A stretch of 32,990 nt of DNA. It comes from Janibacter anophelis NBRC 107843. Lineage in GTDB: Bacteria; Actinomycetota; Actinomycetes; Actinomycetales; Dermatophilaceae. This document shows, one piece after another, positions 8,055 through 15,924 of the stretch. Every line of letters starts with the position of its first letter. Within the stretch, counting starts at the first letter, position 1. The notes under the pieces are model-generated. The model was given only the letters and a program-made list of their open reading frames with translations, was not told where the DNA came from and made no database searches. Location: assembly GCF_001570945.1 (NCBI RefSeq), contig NZ_BCSQ01000042.1:1-32990 (forward strand), given 5' to 3'. The translations under genes were made by a program, and so were the position numbers.

Positions 8055-9494
8055 ATGGACGTGCTCGACCTCGCGCGGTGGCAGTTCGCGATCACCACCG
8101 TGTATCACTTCTTCTTCGTGCCGATCACGATCGGGCTGTCCGCGATCGTCGCGTGGTACCACTCGCGGTGGGTCCGCACGCGCGACGAGGGCCACCTGCG
8201 GATGGCGAAGTTCCTCGGCAAGCTCTTCACGATCAACTTCGCGCTCGGGCTCGTCACGGGCATCGTGCAGGAGTTCCAGTTCGGGATGAACTGGTCGACC
8301 TACTCGCGCTTCGTCGGCGACATCTTCGGTGCACCGCTCGCCCTCGAGGCGCTGCTCGCGTTCTTCCTCGAGTCGACCTTCCTCGGCCTGTGGATCTTCG
8401 GCTGGGGCCGCATCCCCGAGCGGCTGCACGCGGCGACCATGTGGATCGTGCACATCGGCACGGTGCTGTCGTCGTACTTCATCCTCTCCGCCAACTCCTT
8501 CATGCAGCACCCGGTCGGCTACCGGATCAACCCCGAGACCGGGCGCGCCGAGATGGCCGACTTCCTCGCGATCCTCACCAACCCGGTCCAGCTCGTCGCC
8601 TTCCCCCACGTCATCACCGCCTGCTACCTCGTCGGTGGCGCCTTCGTCATGGCCGTCGGGTTGCACAAGCTCCGCCTCAACCGGACGAAGGGGGGACCCG
8701 ACGCCGACCGCAGGATGTACCGTCACGCGGCCCGCCTGGGTGCCGTCGTCGTCCTCGTCTCCGGGATGGGCGTGGCGATCAGCGGTGACCTGCAGGGCAA
8801 GGTGATGACCGAGGTCCAGCCGATGAAGATGGCGGCCGCAGAAGCCCTGTACGACACCCCGCCAGCCGGCGAGTGCGCCCCCTTCTCCGTCCTGACGGTC
8901 GCCGGGCTCGGTGGCGAGGACCCCACGCACGTCATCGAGATCCCCTGCCTTCTCTCCTTCCTCGGCACGGGCACCTGGGACGGGCAGGTGCGCGGCATCG
9001 CCGACCTCGAGGCCGAGTACCGGGCGAGCTTCGCCGACGACGAGCTGACGCAGGCACCGACCTACGTCCCGCCGATCGCGATGACGTACTGGAACTTCCG
9101 CCTGATGATGGCCACCGGCTTCTTCGCGATGGCCGTGGGCGCGTGGGTGCTGTGGGCGACGCGCAAGGACCGAGTGCCGATGCAGCGCTGGGTGCAGGCG
9201 CTCATCGTGCTCACCCCGATCGCGACGGTCCTCGGGCACAGCTTCGGCTGGATCTTCACCGAGGTCGGCCGACAGCCGTGGGTCGTCTTCGGCGAGATGG
9301 CGACGCACACCGCGGTCTCGCCCAGCGTCGGCGCGAGCGACGTGTGGACGTCGATGATCGTCTTCACCCTGCTCTACGGAGGCCTGGCCGTCGTCGAGGT
9401 CCGCCTCCTGCTCGACTACATCCGCCGCGGCGCCGAACCCTTCGAGGCCCCGCGCCTTGTCGAGGACGACCAGCCGCTCGAGTTCGCCTACTGA
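8055..9494 (+). CDS. cydA: Cytochrome bd ubiquinol/menaquinol oxidase subunit I
   Basis: A 479-residue membrane subunit that carries the hemes and oxidises quinol while reducing oxygen. ATG 8055 follows AGGAGA by 5 nt. Family hallmarks: W9-Q10-F11-A with H18 (heme ligand region) in TTVYHFFFVPITIGL; the segment GLVTGIVQEFQFGMNW; WIFGWGRIPERLH; SANSFMQHPVGY; and G405-R-Q-P-W in the Q-loop region. It has the short Q-loop usual in actinobacteria. First gene of cydABDC; 15 nt separate it from cydB. A CGAAGGGGGG copy at 8686 encodes N-R-T-K-G-G in a polar loop. Low oxygen or respiratory-stress induction would be expected for the family but is not shown here. Confidence 0.96.
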   Translation: MDVLDLARWQFAITTVYHFFFVPITIGLSAIVAWYHSRWVRTRDEGHLRMAKFLGKLFTINFALGLVTGIVQEFQFGMNWSTYSRFVGDIFGAPLALEALLAFFLESTFLGLWIFGWGRIPERLHAATMWIVHIGTVLSSYFILSANSFMQHPVGYRINPETGRAEMADFLAILTNPVQLVAFPHVITACYLVGGAFVMAVGLHKLRLNRTKGGPDADRRMYRHAARLGAVVVLVSGMGVAISGDLQGKVMTEVQPMKMAAAEALYDTPPAGECAPFSVLTVAGLGGEDPTHVIEIPCLLSFLGTGTWDGQVRGIADLEAEYRASFADDELTQAPTYVPPIAMTYWNFRLMMATGFFAMAVGAWVLWATRKDRVPMQRWVQALIVLTPIATVLGHSFGWIFTEVGRQPWVVFGEMATHTAVSPSVGASDVWTSMIVFTLLYGGLAVVEVRLLLDYIRRGAEPFEAPRLVEDDQPLEFAY

Positions 9495-9509
9495 CCGGGG
9501 AGCACTGAC

Positions 9510-10610
9510 ATGGATCTCATCACCGTCTGGTTCGTCCTGCTGGCGATCCTGTGGACCGGCTACCTCGTGCTCGAGGGCTTCGACTTCGGGGTCGGCATGC
9601 TGTTGCCGGTGCTGGATCGGGGGCGTGGTCTCGATCGAGGGCGTGGTCTCGAGGCTCCTTCGTCGCACCTCGACCAGCGTGGGGAGCGTGAGGCCAACGA
9701 CCGGCGCCGCACGATGCTCACGACGATCGGGCCGCACTGGGACGGCAACGAGGTGTGGCTGCTCACCGCGGGCGGCGCGACTTTCGCGGCCTTCCCCCAC
9801 TGGTACGCGACGATGTTCTCCGGGATGTACCTGGCGCTGCTCCTCCTGCTCGTCACGCTCATCCTGCGCAACATGGGGCTGGAGTACCGGCACAAGCGCA
9901 CCGACCGCGAGTGGGTGCGCCGCTGGGACCTGGCGATCGTCGGCGGCTCCTTCCTCGCCCCCTTCCTCGTCGGTGTGGCCCTCACCAACCTCGTCGCCGG
10001 TCTGCCGATGACCGAGCACACGATGGGCAGCACGCGCTACACCGAGTTCGACGGGTCACTCCTCAGCCTGCTCACCCCGACCGCTCTGCTCGGCGGAGTG
10101 ACCGTCACCGTGCTGTGCCTCGCGCACGGGGCGCACTTCCTCGCGCTCAAGACCACCGGCGACATCCGAGAGCAGGCTCGCGCCGTCGCGACCAAGGCCG
10201 GCCTGGCCTCCGCCGTCCTCGCCGTCGTCCTGCTCGCCACGCTCGGGGCCCAGCGCGGCACCGCCGCCTCGTGGGTGGTCTCGGGCATCGCCGCCGTCGC
10301 GCTGCTCGCTGCGATCGCCGCCAATGCGAAGGGAGCGGAGGGCTGGGCCTTCACCGGCACCTCCGCGACGATCGCCCTGACGGTCGTCGCGTACTTCCTC
10401 ATGCTCTTCCCCAACGCGATCAACGGTCGCGGCGACAGCCCCGACCTCACGCTCGCGGCGGCGGCCAGCTCCCCGCTGACGCTGCAGATCATGACCTGGG
10501 CCGCCGTGGTCTTCACGCCGATCATGCTCGGCTACACGGCGTGGACGTACTGGGTCTTCCGCCGGCGGCTGTCGGTCGACGACCTGCCGCAGCCGGTGGG
10601 GGCGCACTGA
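9510..10610 (+). CDS. cydB: Cytochrome bd oxidase subunit II, with in-frame repeat insertion
   Basis: A 366-residue second subunit of the bd oxidase. The start is clear: GGGGAG precedes ATG 9510, and the protein begins MDLITVWFVLLAILW. The signatures VLEGFDFGVGMLLPVL and TIGPHWDGNEVWLLTAGG are typical. Between them lies an extra segment, residues 36 to about 60, that begins with the tandem hexapeptide D-R-G-R-G-L twice and continues with LEAPSSHLDQRGE. In the usual family sequence this loop has only a few residues. The DNA of the segment is two 18-bp tandem repeats plus one family B palindrome, so it is best read as in-frame repeat insertion into the first cytoplasmic loop. The remaining helices look intact, so the protein is probably functional. 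It ends 2 nt before cydD. Confidence 0.94.
   Translation: MDLITVWFVLLAILWTGYLVLEGFDFGVGMLLPVLDRGRGLDRGRGLEAPSSHLDQRGEREANDRRRTMLTTIGPHWDGNEVWLLTAGGATFAAFPHWYATMFSGMYLALLLLLVTLILRNMGLEYRHKRTDREWVRRWDLAIVGGSFLAPFLVGVALTNLVAGLPMTEHTMGSTRYTEFDGSLLSLLTPTALLGGVTVTVLCLAHGAHFLALKTTGDIREQARAVATKAGLASAVLAVVLLATLGAQRGTAASWVVSGIAAVALLAAIAANAKGAEGWAFTGTSATIALTVVAYFLMLFPNAINGRGDSPDLTLAAAASSPLTLQIMTWAAVVFTPIMLGYTAWTYWVFRRRLSVDDLPQPVGAH
9615..9676. repeat. Tandem 18-mers plus family B palindrome inside cydB
   Basis: The 18-nt unit GATCGRGGGCGTGGTCTC occurs at 9615-9632 and 9633-9650. Its end runs into the family B palindrome at 9645-9676 (GGTCTCGAGGCTCCTTCGTC, then GCACCTCGACCA). The sequence contains no in-frame stop and keeps cydB open. 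The intergenic copy at 7959-7989 matches the palindrome with one difference. Confidence 0.85.
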
Positions 10611-10612
10611 CG

Positions 10613-12319
10613 ATGAAGCCCTTCGACCCGCGCATCCTGCAGGTGGTCCCGGCCACCCGCAGGCCGGTGGCCGCGCTCGCGGGCATCGGTGTGGCACAAG
10701 GCATCGCGACGATCGGCAGCGCCTTCGCGCTCGCCGCACTCGTCGTCGCCGTCGTGCGCGGGCACGACCTCGTGGCGCCGCTGGTGTGGACGGGCGCGCT
10801 GTTCTCCCTTCGTGCGGTGCTCGCTGCTGCCTCCGAGACCGTCGCCGCCCGCGCCGGGGCCGTCGTCGCGACGGAGCTGCGCGAGCAGCTGCTGGCGGCG
10901 TGGTCGCGTCGCGCCGCTGACGAAAGGGCCTCTCGCGCAACCGCGCACTTCGAGGCTCCTCCGTCGCACCTCAGCACACCGCTCACCCTCGCCACCCAGG
11001 GCACGAGCGCGGTCGAGCCCTACGTCGCCCGCTACCTGCCGGCCCTCGTCACGGCCGCCGTCGTGCCGGTGCTGGCCATCGGCTGCCTCGTCCTCGTCGA
11101 CTGGCCGAGTGCGCTCGTCGTCGTGCTGACGGTGCCGCTGCTCCCGCTCTTCGCCGCGCTCATCGGGGCGACGACCCAGGAGGACACGGAGCGGCGGTGG
11201 AGCTCGCTACGGGACCTGTCGGGACACTTCCTCGACGTCATGCGCGGGCTGCCGACCCTCGTTGCATACGGCCGGGCCGAGCGCCAGGTCGAGGTCATCG
11301 GCGAGGTCAGCCAACGTCACCGCCGGGCGACGATGCGCACGCTGCGGCTGGCCTTCATGTCCGCAGCGGCGCTGGAGCTGCTCGCGACGATCTCGGTGGC
11401 GATCGTCGCGGTCGTCGTCGGCCTGCGTCTGACGACCGGCTCGACCGAGCTGCTCGTCGGTCTCACCGCGATCCTGCTCGCACCCGAGGCCTACTGGCCG
11501 ATCCGGCGGGTGGGCACGGAGTTCCACTCCGCCGCCGACGGCGCCGCCGCCCTCGACGAGATCCTCGCCGAACTGGGCGCAGACGCGGACCAGACCGCGC
11601 ATCTCCCCGGGGAAATGCGCGCGAAGGGGGACCAGACCGCGCATCTCCCCTGGCAAATGCGCGCGAAGGGGGACCAGACCGCGCATCTCCCCGGGGAAAT
11701 GCGCGCGGACGGCGTCGTCCTCGTCCGCGCGGTGGACTACACCTACCCGGGGACCGAGCGGACCGTCCTCGAGGGCGTCGACCTGACCGCGGGGCCCGGC
11801 CTCACCGTGGTCACCGGGCCGTCCGGCTGCGGCAAGAGCACCCTGCTCGAAGTCATCGCGGGCATCCGCCGTCCGGACCGGGGCGAGGTCAGCGCGCCCG
11901 AGGTGCACCTGGTGACGCAGCGGCCCTTCCTCGGCGCGGGCACTCTGCGGGCCAACCTGACGATCGGCGGCCCGGTCGAGAGCACCGACGTGTGGCAGGC
12001 GCTGCGTCAGGTCGGTCTCGACGGGGTCGTCGCCGCCCTCCCCAGCGGCCTCGAGACCCCGATCGGCGACGACGGCTTCGGACTGTCGGCCGGGCAGCGC
12101 GCCCGGCTCGTCCTCGCCCGGGCGCTGCTCTCCCCTTCGCCCGTCGTGCTCCTCGACGAGCCCACGGCGCACGTCGACGCCGACTCCGCGGAGGCGATCG
12201 GCGAGGTCATCGCCGACCTCACGCGCAGCCGCACGGTCATCGCGGTCACCCATCAGCCCGACCTCGTGGCCCGGGCCGACCAACACGTGCACCTCGGCCA
12301 GCCGGCGGTGGTCCGATGA
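10613..12319 (+). CDS. cydD: CydD: ABC exporter subunit for cytochrome bd assembly, with in-frame repeats
   Basis: A 568-residue half-transporter. With CydC it makes the inner-membrane CydDC exporter of reduced thiols/heme-related cargo needed to assemble cytochrome bd. Residues 1 to about 325 are the six-helix membrane domain and about 370-568 the ATPase. Walker A is GPSGCGKST near residue 403, the signature is LSAGQRARL, and Walker B is VVLLDEPTAHVD. Two insertions of repeat DNA are visible. Near residues 112-121 a family B element encodes HFEAPPSHLS. At residues 326-367 a three-copy tandem repeat encodes DQTAHLPGEMRAKG, DQTAHLPWQMRAKG and DQTAHLPGEMRADG, exactly in the linker between membrane and ATPase domains. 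Its TGA overlaps the ATG of cydC (ATGA). Confidence 0.94.
   Translation: MKPFDPRILQVVPATRRPVAALAGIGVAQGIATIGSAFALAALVVAVVRGHDLVAPLVWTGALFSLRAVLAAASETVAARAGAVVATELREQLLAAWSRRAADERASRATAHFEAPPSHLSTPLTLATQGTSAVEPYVARYLPALVTAAVVPVLAIGCLVLVDWPSALVVVLTVPLLPLFAALIGATTQEDTERRWSSLRDLSGHFLDVMRGLPTLVAYGRAERQVEVIGEVSQRHRRATMRTLRLAFMSAAALELLATISVAIVAVVVGLRLTTGSTELLVGLTAILLAPEAYWPIRRVGTEFHSAADGAAALDEILAELGADADQTAHLPGEMRAKGDQTAHLPWQMRAKGDQTAHLPGEMRADGVVLVRAVDYTYPGTERTVLEGVDLTAGPGLTVVTGPSGCGKSTLLEVIAGIRRPDRGEVSAPEVHLVTQRPFLGAGTLRANLTIGGPVESTDVWQALRQVGLDGVVAALPSGLETPIGDDGFGLSAGQRARLVLARALLSPSPVVLLDEPTAHVDADSAEAIGEVIADLTRSRTVIAVTHQPDLVARADQHVHLGQPAVVR
10947..10976. repeat. Family B palindrome fragment inside cydD
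   Basis: CACTTCGAGGCTCCTCCGTC followed by GCACCTCAGCA matches the family B core seen at 7959 and 9645, but has lost the outer GGTC/GACC ends. It is coding in cydD and adds an Ala/Pro/Ser/His segment in a polar stretch before the next membrane helix. Confidence 0.75.
11588..11713. repeat. Three 42-bp tandem repeats with family A palindromes inside cydD
   Basis: Units start at 11588, 11630 and 11672. Each begins GACCAGACC and holds a family A palindrome (cores 11597-11620, 11639-11662 and 11681-11704). Units 1 and 2 end with GCGAAGGGGG, unit 3 with a variant. Unit 2 differs in the palindrome centre (CCCCTGGC for CCCCGGGG). The 42-bp period is a multiple of three, so cydD stays in frame. Confidence 0.95.
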
Positions 12320-13959
12320 GACACCTCCGCCTCGACCGCGGCCTCATCGTCGCCGGACTCCTCGGCGGCGTCGCCACCGCCTCCGGCATCGCGCTGACGA
12401 CGACCTCCGGGTGGCTCATCGTGCGGGCCGACCAGCGTCCGCAGATCATGCTGCTGCTGACGACGATCGTCGCGGTGCGCACCTTCGGGCTGGCGCGCCC
12501 GGTCTTCCGCTACTGGGAGCGACTGCGCAGCCACGACGCCGCCCTGGGCGACCTCGCCGAGCGACGCACGCGCACCTACGCCGCCCTCATCCCCCTCACT
12601 CCCGCCCGACTCGGGGCACGCGGCCGGGCCGACGTGCTCACCGGTGTCGTCGACGACCTCACCGACGTCGTCGAGGCGTCGGTGCGCGTCACCGTGCCCG
12701 CGATCTCCGCCTTGCTCGCCGGCACCCTCGCCGCCGCCCTCACCGCACTCGTGGAACCAGGCGTCGGCCTCGTCGTCGCCGCGATGCTCCTGGCCGTCGC
12801 CGGGGTCGCGGTCGTCGCCGACCGCCTCGAGTCCCGCTCACAGACAACGGTGCTCGCAGCGCGCGCCGAGGTCGCCCGGGTCGCCCAGCTGACCGCCGAC
12901 CACACCGACGAGCTGCGCTCCATCGGCGGCTCCGAGACCGCAGCCGGGTGGTTGCGCACCGCGCACACAGCCCTCCGGGAGGCCATCGCCCGGCAGTCAC
13001 ACGGCCGATCCCTCTCTGCCGCAGCGGTGCTCGTCATCACCGGAGCGGGAGCACTCGCTGCCGCCACGCTGGCGGCCTCGTCCGACGCGAGCACCCCGGT
13101 GCGCGCCCTGCTCGTCCTCGCCCCCGTCGCGACGGGCGAAGCCCTCGGCGTGCTCACCGACGCCACCCGCGCACTCGCCCGGGCCCGCGCCTGCCGTCAG
13201 CGCCTCGACAACCTGCTCGACCAGGAGCCCGCCGTGGCGACCCGAGGTCGAGGCGACGGTCTCCCCCCTTCGCCCACCGGAGCGCCGCGGCTGGAGCTCC
13301 GCGGAGTCACCGCGAGCTGGGTGCCCGGGCGCACCGACGTCGGGCCGCTGGACCTGACCATCGAGCCGGGCGAGCACGTCGCGCTCACCGGGCCCAACGG
13401 CAGCGGCAAGTCGACCACCCTCGCGGTCCTCGCGCGCCACCTCGACCCGACCTCCGGCAGCTACACCGTCGACGGTGCCGACGTCACCGACCTCGACCTC
13501 GCGGCGGTGCGCGAACTCTTCGCCATCGTCGACGACGAACCCCACGTGCTCGCCGGCAGCCTGCGCGCCAACCTGACCCTCGCCGCCCCCGACGCCGACG
13601 ACGAGGCGCTGCGCGACTCCCTTCGTCAGGCCGGTCTGGACGCATGGCTCACCGGCCTGCCCGACGGGCTCGACACCCGCATCGGCACCAGCGGCCGCGG
13701 CATCTCGGGCGGCGAGCGCACCCGCCTGTCGATCGCGCGGGCCATCGCCAGCGGGCGGCCCGTGATCCTCCTCGACGAACCCGTCGCCCACCTCGACCAC
13801 CCGACCGCCGACGCGGTCATCGCCGACCTGATGCGGCACGCGCGCGGTCGATCGGTGATCATGGTGACCCACCACGGAGTCGGCCTGGAGCGCATGGACC
13901 GCGTCGTGACCTTCGAGACGAGAGGAGTGGACCGTGCCCCGCACCGCATCGCTGGGTGA
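12316..13959 (+). CDS. cydC: CydC: second subunit of the CydDC ABC exporter
   Basis: A 547-residue half-transporter, partner of CydD. ATG 12316 overlaps the cydD stop. The membrane domain (about residues 10-300) includes TTTSGWLIVRADQRPQIML and RTFGLARPVFRYWERLRSHD, both strong CydC features. The ATPase (about 325-547) has Walker A TGPNGSGKST, signature ISGGERTRL and Walker B VILLDEPVAHLD. The linker, residues about 307-323, is encoded by GACCCGAGGTCGAGGCGACG plus CCCCCCTTCG, again repeat-like DNA, at the equivalent place to the cydD array. The last 26 bp overlap the blaI-type gene. Confidence 0.94.
   Translation: MRHLRLDRGLIVAGLLGGVATASGIALTTTSGWLIVRADQRPQIMLLLTTIVAVRTFGLARPVFRYWERLRSHDAALGDLAERRTRTYAALIPLTPARLGARGRADVLTGVVDDLTDVVEASVRVTVPAISALLAGTLAAALTALVEPGVGLVVAAMLLAVAGVAVVADRLESRSQTTVLAARAEVARVAQLTADHTDELRSIGGSETAAGWLRTAHTALREAIARQSHGRSLSAAAVLVITGAGALAAATLAASSDASTPVRALLVLAPVATGEALGVLTDATRALARARACRQRLDNLLDQEPAVATRGRGDGLPPSPTGAPRLELRGVTASWVPGRTDVGPLDLTIEPGEHVALTGPNGSGKSTTLAVLARHLDPTSGSYTVDGADVTDLDLAAVRELFAIVDDEPHVLAGSLRANLTLAAPDADDEALRDSLRQAGLDAWLTGLPDGLDTRIGTSGRGISGGERTRLSIARAIASGRPVILLDEPVAHLDHPTADAVIADLMRHARGRSVIMVTHHGVGLERMDRVVTFETRGVDRAPHRIAG
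13234..13285. repeat. Repeat-like linker DNA in cydC
   Basis: The segment holds CCGAGGTCGAGGCGACGG, which resembles part of family B, followed by CTCCCCCCTTCGCC (the CGAAGGGGG motif on the other strand). It encodes the Arg/Gly/Pro linker between the CydC membrane and ATPase domains. Assignment to a repeat family is weaker than for the cydD array. Confidence 0.45.
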
Positions 13960-14362
13960 CCTCGAGCAGGCCGTCATGGACGTGCTGTGGACCGACGACA
14001 CCGGCCAAGGCCTGACGGTCCGCGAGGTCTCCGACCGACTCACCGGCCGCGACCTCGCCTACACGACCGTCATGACCGTCCTCTCCCGCCTCGAGACGAA
14101 GGGCGTGACCTCCCGCGAGCGCGACGGCCGCGCCTGGCGCTACCGCCCGGCCTCCTCCCGCGAGTCGCTCACCGCGCAGGCGATGCGCAGTCCGCTGCAC
14201 GACCTGAGCAGCGCCGACCGGCAGGCGGCGATCCTGCACTTCCTCGCGGAGGCGAGCGCCGACGACCTCGAGGCCGTGCGGGCCGCGATGGCCGAGGTCG
14301 AGGCGAAGGGGGACCGCCCGCGCCGACGTCGCGGTCGCCCCGCGGGAGACTCCGCAGGGTGA
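13934..14362 (+). CDS. BlaI/MecI/CopY-family transcriptional repressor
   Basis: A 142-residue winged-helix repressor. The family pattern is clear: GDLEQAVMDVLW, LTVREVSDRL, YTTVMTVLSRLETKGVTSRE and GRAWRYRP. In the family such dimers repress beta-lactamase and related genes until a membrane metalloprotease signals. GTG 13934 follows AGAGGAG by about 6 nt and lies 26 bp inside cydC, so the gene is translationally linked to the cyd operon. Its stop overlaps the GTG of the protease gene (GTGA). The basic C-tail (PRRRRGRP) is encoded next to a CGAAGGGGG copy at 14304. Mycobacterium tuberculosis BlaI has been tied to both beta-lactamase and respiratory (ATP synthase) genes, which makes the cyd linkage notable. 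Confidence 0.9.
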   Translation: MPRTASLGDLEQAVMDVLWTDDTGQGLTVREVSDRLTGRDLAYTTVMTVLSRLETKGVTSRERDGRAWRYRPASSRESLTAQAMRSPLHDLSSADRQAAILHFLAEASADDLEAVRAAMAEVEAKGDRPRRRRGRPAGDSAG

Positions 14363-15210
14363 TCGCCGCCTTGCTGCTGCTCTGCGCAGCAGCACTGACC
14401 GCCGCCCCGCACGTCCTCGTGCGGATCGAGCGGCTGCGCCGCAGCCCGCGGGCGGCGCTCTTCGTCTGGCAGGCCCTGTCGCTCTCGGCGGTCCTGTGCC
14501 TGCTCACCGCCGCCCCGGTCGCGTGGCTGCGACCGCGGCCCCTGCCGCCCGTGCCCGAGGCCATCGTCCTCGTCGTCGCGACCCTCGCCTCGCTCGGCGT
14601 GCTCGTCCACCTGCTGACCAACGGGCACCACGTCGGCACCCGCATCCGCGCCGCCCGGGCCGAGCACCGGCAGCTCGTCGACCTCGTCGGTCGGCATGAG
14701 GGGGCCCACACCCGAGTGCTGCCCTCCGAGCGGGTGTCCGCCTACTGCGTCCCCGGGGCGGGCTCGCGCCTGGTCCTCACCGAGGCCGCCCTGACCGCCC
14801 TGCCCGACGACCAGCTGGCCGCCGTCGTCGCCCACGAGGAGGCGCACCTGCGCGAGCGGCACGACCTCGTGCTCGAGTTCTTCGCCGTGCTGCACACCGC
14901 GACGCCCCGACTGCTGCGCACCGATGCCGCGCTGCGCGAGGTCGCCCTGCTCGTCGAGGTCCTCGCCGACCGCGCCGCCCGCGAGGAGGTCGGCGAGGTC
15001 ACGCTCGGCCGCGCGATCGTCTCCCTCTCGGAGGCCGCTGCCGCTGCCGACCTGACCCCCGGCGTCTCCGCGGGGGCGGGCGCTGCAGCCGCTCGGCTCC
15101 GGCTGCTCGTCGCCGACGACCCGGCCCCGTGGCAGACGCTCGTGCTCTACCTCATCTGCGCCGCGGCCCTCGTCGTGCCACCCGTGCTCGTGGCCCTCGT
15201 CGCTCGCTGA
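14359..15210 (+). CDS. M56/M48-like membrane metalloprotease (BlaR1-type partner)
   Basis: A 283-residue membrane protein. GTG 14359 overlaps the repressor stop. Hydrophobic helices lie near residues 1-20, 32-55 and 68-92, and one at the C-terminus (TLVLYLICAAALVVPPVLVALV). The zinc protease motif is H159-E-E-A-H163 in AAVVAHEEAHLRERHD, with a downstream EVLADRAAREE segment that could supply the third ligand. No penicillin-binding sensor domain follows, so it is a short form like those paired with BlaI in mycobacteria. By family analogy it would relieve repression by the adjacent BlaI-type protein; the signal is unknown. A pair of family A palindromes follows. Confidence 0.85.
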   Translation: MIAALLLLCAAALTAAPHVLVRIERLRRSPRAALFVWQALSLSAVLCLLTAAPVAWLRPRPLPPVPEAIVLVVATLASLGVLVHLLTNGHHVGTRIRAARAEHRQLVDLVGRHEGAHTRVLPSERVSAYCVPGAGSRLVLTEAALTALPDDQLAAVVAHEEAHLRERHDLVLEFFAVLHTATPRLLRTDAALREVALLVEVLADRAAREEVGEVTLGRAIVSLSEAAAAADLTPGVSAGAGAAAARLRLLVADDPAPWQTLVLYLICAAALVVPPVLVALVAR

Positions 15211-15236
15211 TCGGGCGCGGCGCCCCCTTCGCCCGG

Positions 15237-15264
15237 ACGCGCATCTCCCCGGGGAAATGCGCGT
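15237..15264. repeat. Family A palindrome (copy 5)
   Basis: The core 15239-15262 reads GCGCATCTCCCCGGGGAAAT then GCGC; outer AC/GT extend the pairing to 15237-15264. CCCCCTTCG lies just before it (15223-15231). It is 27 nt after the protease stop. Confidence 0.85.
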
Positions 15265-15277
15265 TCCGGACCCACCA

Positions 15278-15309
15278 CACCGCGCATCTCCCCGGGGAGA
15301 TGCGCGGTG
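15278..15309. terminator. Perfect 32-bp family A palindrome, likely bidirectional terminator
   Basis: The sequence is perfectly palindromic about the bond 15293/15294: CACCGCGCATCTCCCC and its reverse complement. It lies between the convergent protease gene and the minus-strand gene whose stop is at 15311, so a terminator acting on both strands is the simplest reading. No T-run is present. Confidence 0.7.
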
Positions 15310-15310
15310 G

Positions 15311-15787
15311 TCACTGCTGGTCGGGACTGCTCGCCGGGCGCCACCGGCTCGGGCCGGTCTCCTGCTGCTGCGGCGGACCCCACGTGCCGCCGATGTCCGG
15401 GGGCGGTGGGGGCGTCGCGGACCGGGGCTGGTTCAAGAAGTCCCCGTGCCGACCGGCCCGCTCCGGGGGCGGCTGCGGGATCCCGTCGGACCCACCGTGC
15501 CGCTGCGGCGGCGGGGGCACGCCGGCCGGCGACCCGCCGGTCGTCCGCAGCACGAAGTCGCGGATCGCGCCCCGCTGCTCCATCGCCCGCAGCACCTCGA
15601 CGAGGCGCTGCTGCGCGGCCGGGTCGACCGGGCGGTCGGTCGCCATGAGGTAGGCGACGACGCCGAGGTCGCGGTAGTGCTGGTCGATCTCCCCGAGGTC
15701 CTTGCTCGCGGTGGCGGAGTCGAAGGCCTGGTCCGCCCGACCCGCGAGGTTGTCGTACCCCGCTCGCGCCTTGTCGAAGAAGCTCAT
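15311..15787 (-). CDS. Hypothetical protein with proline-rich C-terminus
   Basis: A 158-residue soluble protein without a signal peptide or membrane helix. Residues 1-85 look helical and folded (MSFFDKARAGYDNLAGRADQ at the start, then AQQRLVEVLRAMEQRGAIRD). Residues about 92-158 are low-complexity, rich in Pro, Gly, Gln and Arg (GVPPPPQ, ATPPPPPDIGG). I do not recognise the family. It is divergent from the AIM24 gene across a 137-bp gap that may hold both promoters. The start has AAGGACGAGG just upstream in its own orientation. Coding is supported by the clean reading frame and the folded-looking N-terminal half. Confidence 0.7.
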   Translation of the reverse strand: MSFFDKARAGYDNLAGRADQAFDSATASKDLGEIDQHYRDLGVVAYLMATDRPVDPAAQQRLVEVLRAMEQRGAIRDFVLRTTGGSPAGVPPPPQRHGGSDGIPQPPPERAGRHGDFLNQPRSATPPPPPDIGGTWGPPQQQETGPSRWRPASSPDQQ

Positions 15788-15924
15788 CCTCGTCCTTCCG
15801 GTGCGGTGGCTGTCCCCCGTGCGCGGCGGGGAGTTCTCACCCTAGATGCCCCGCCGCGCCGCCTCTAGAGTTGCGGTGCCGGCGCCCATCAGGGGGACGC
15901 CAGACGAGCGAAAGGGCCCCGCAC

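Noticed and set aside
11588-11713. CRISPR-like array (three direct repeats)
   Set aside because: Units are contiguous without spacers, lie in frame within cydD, and no cas gene is present.
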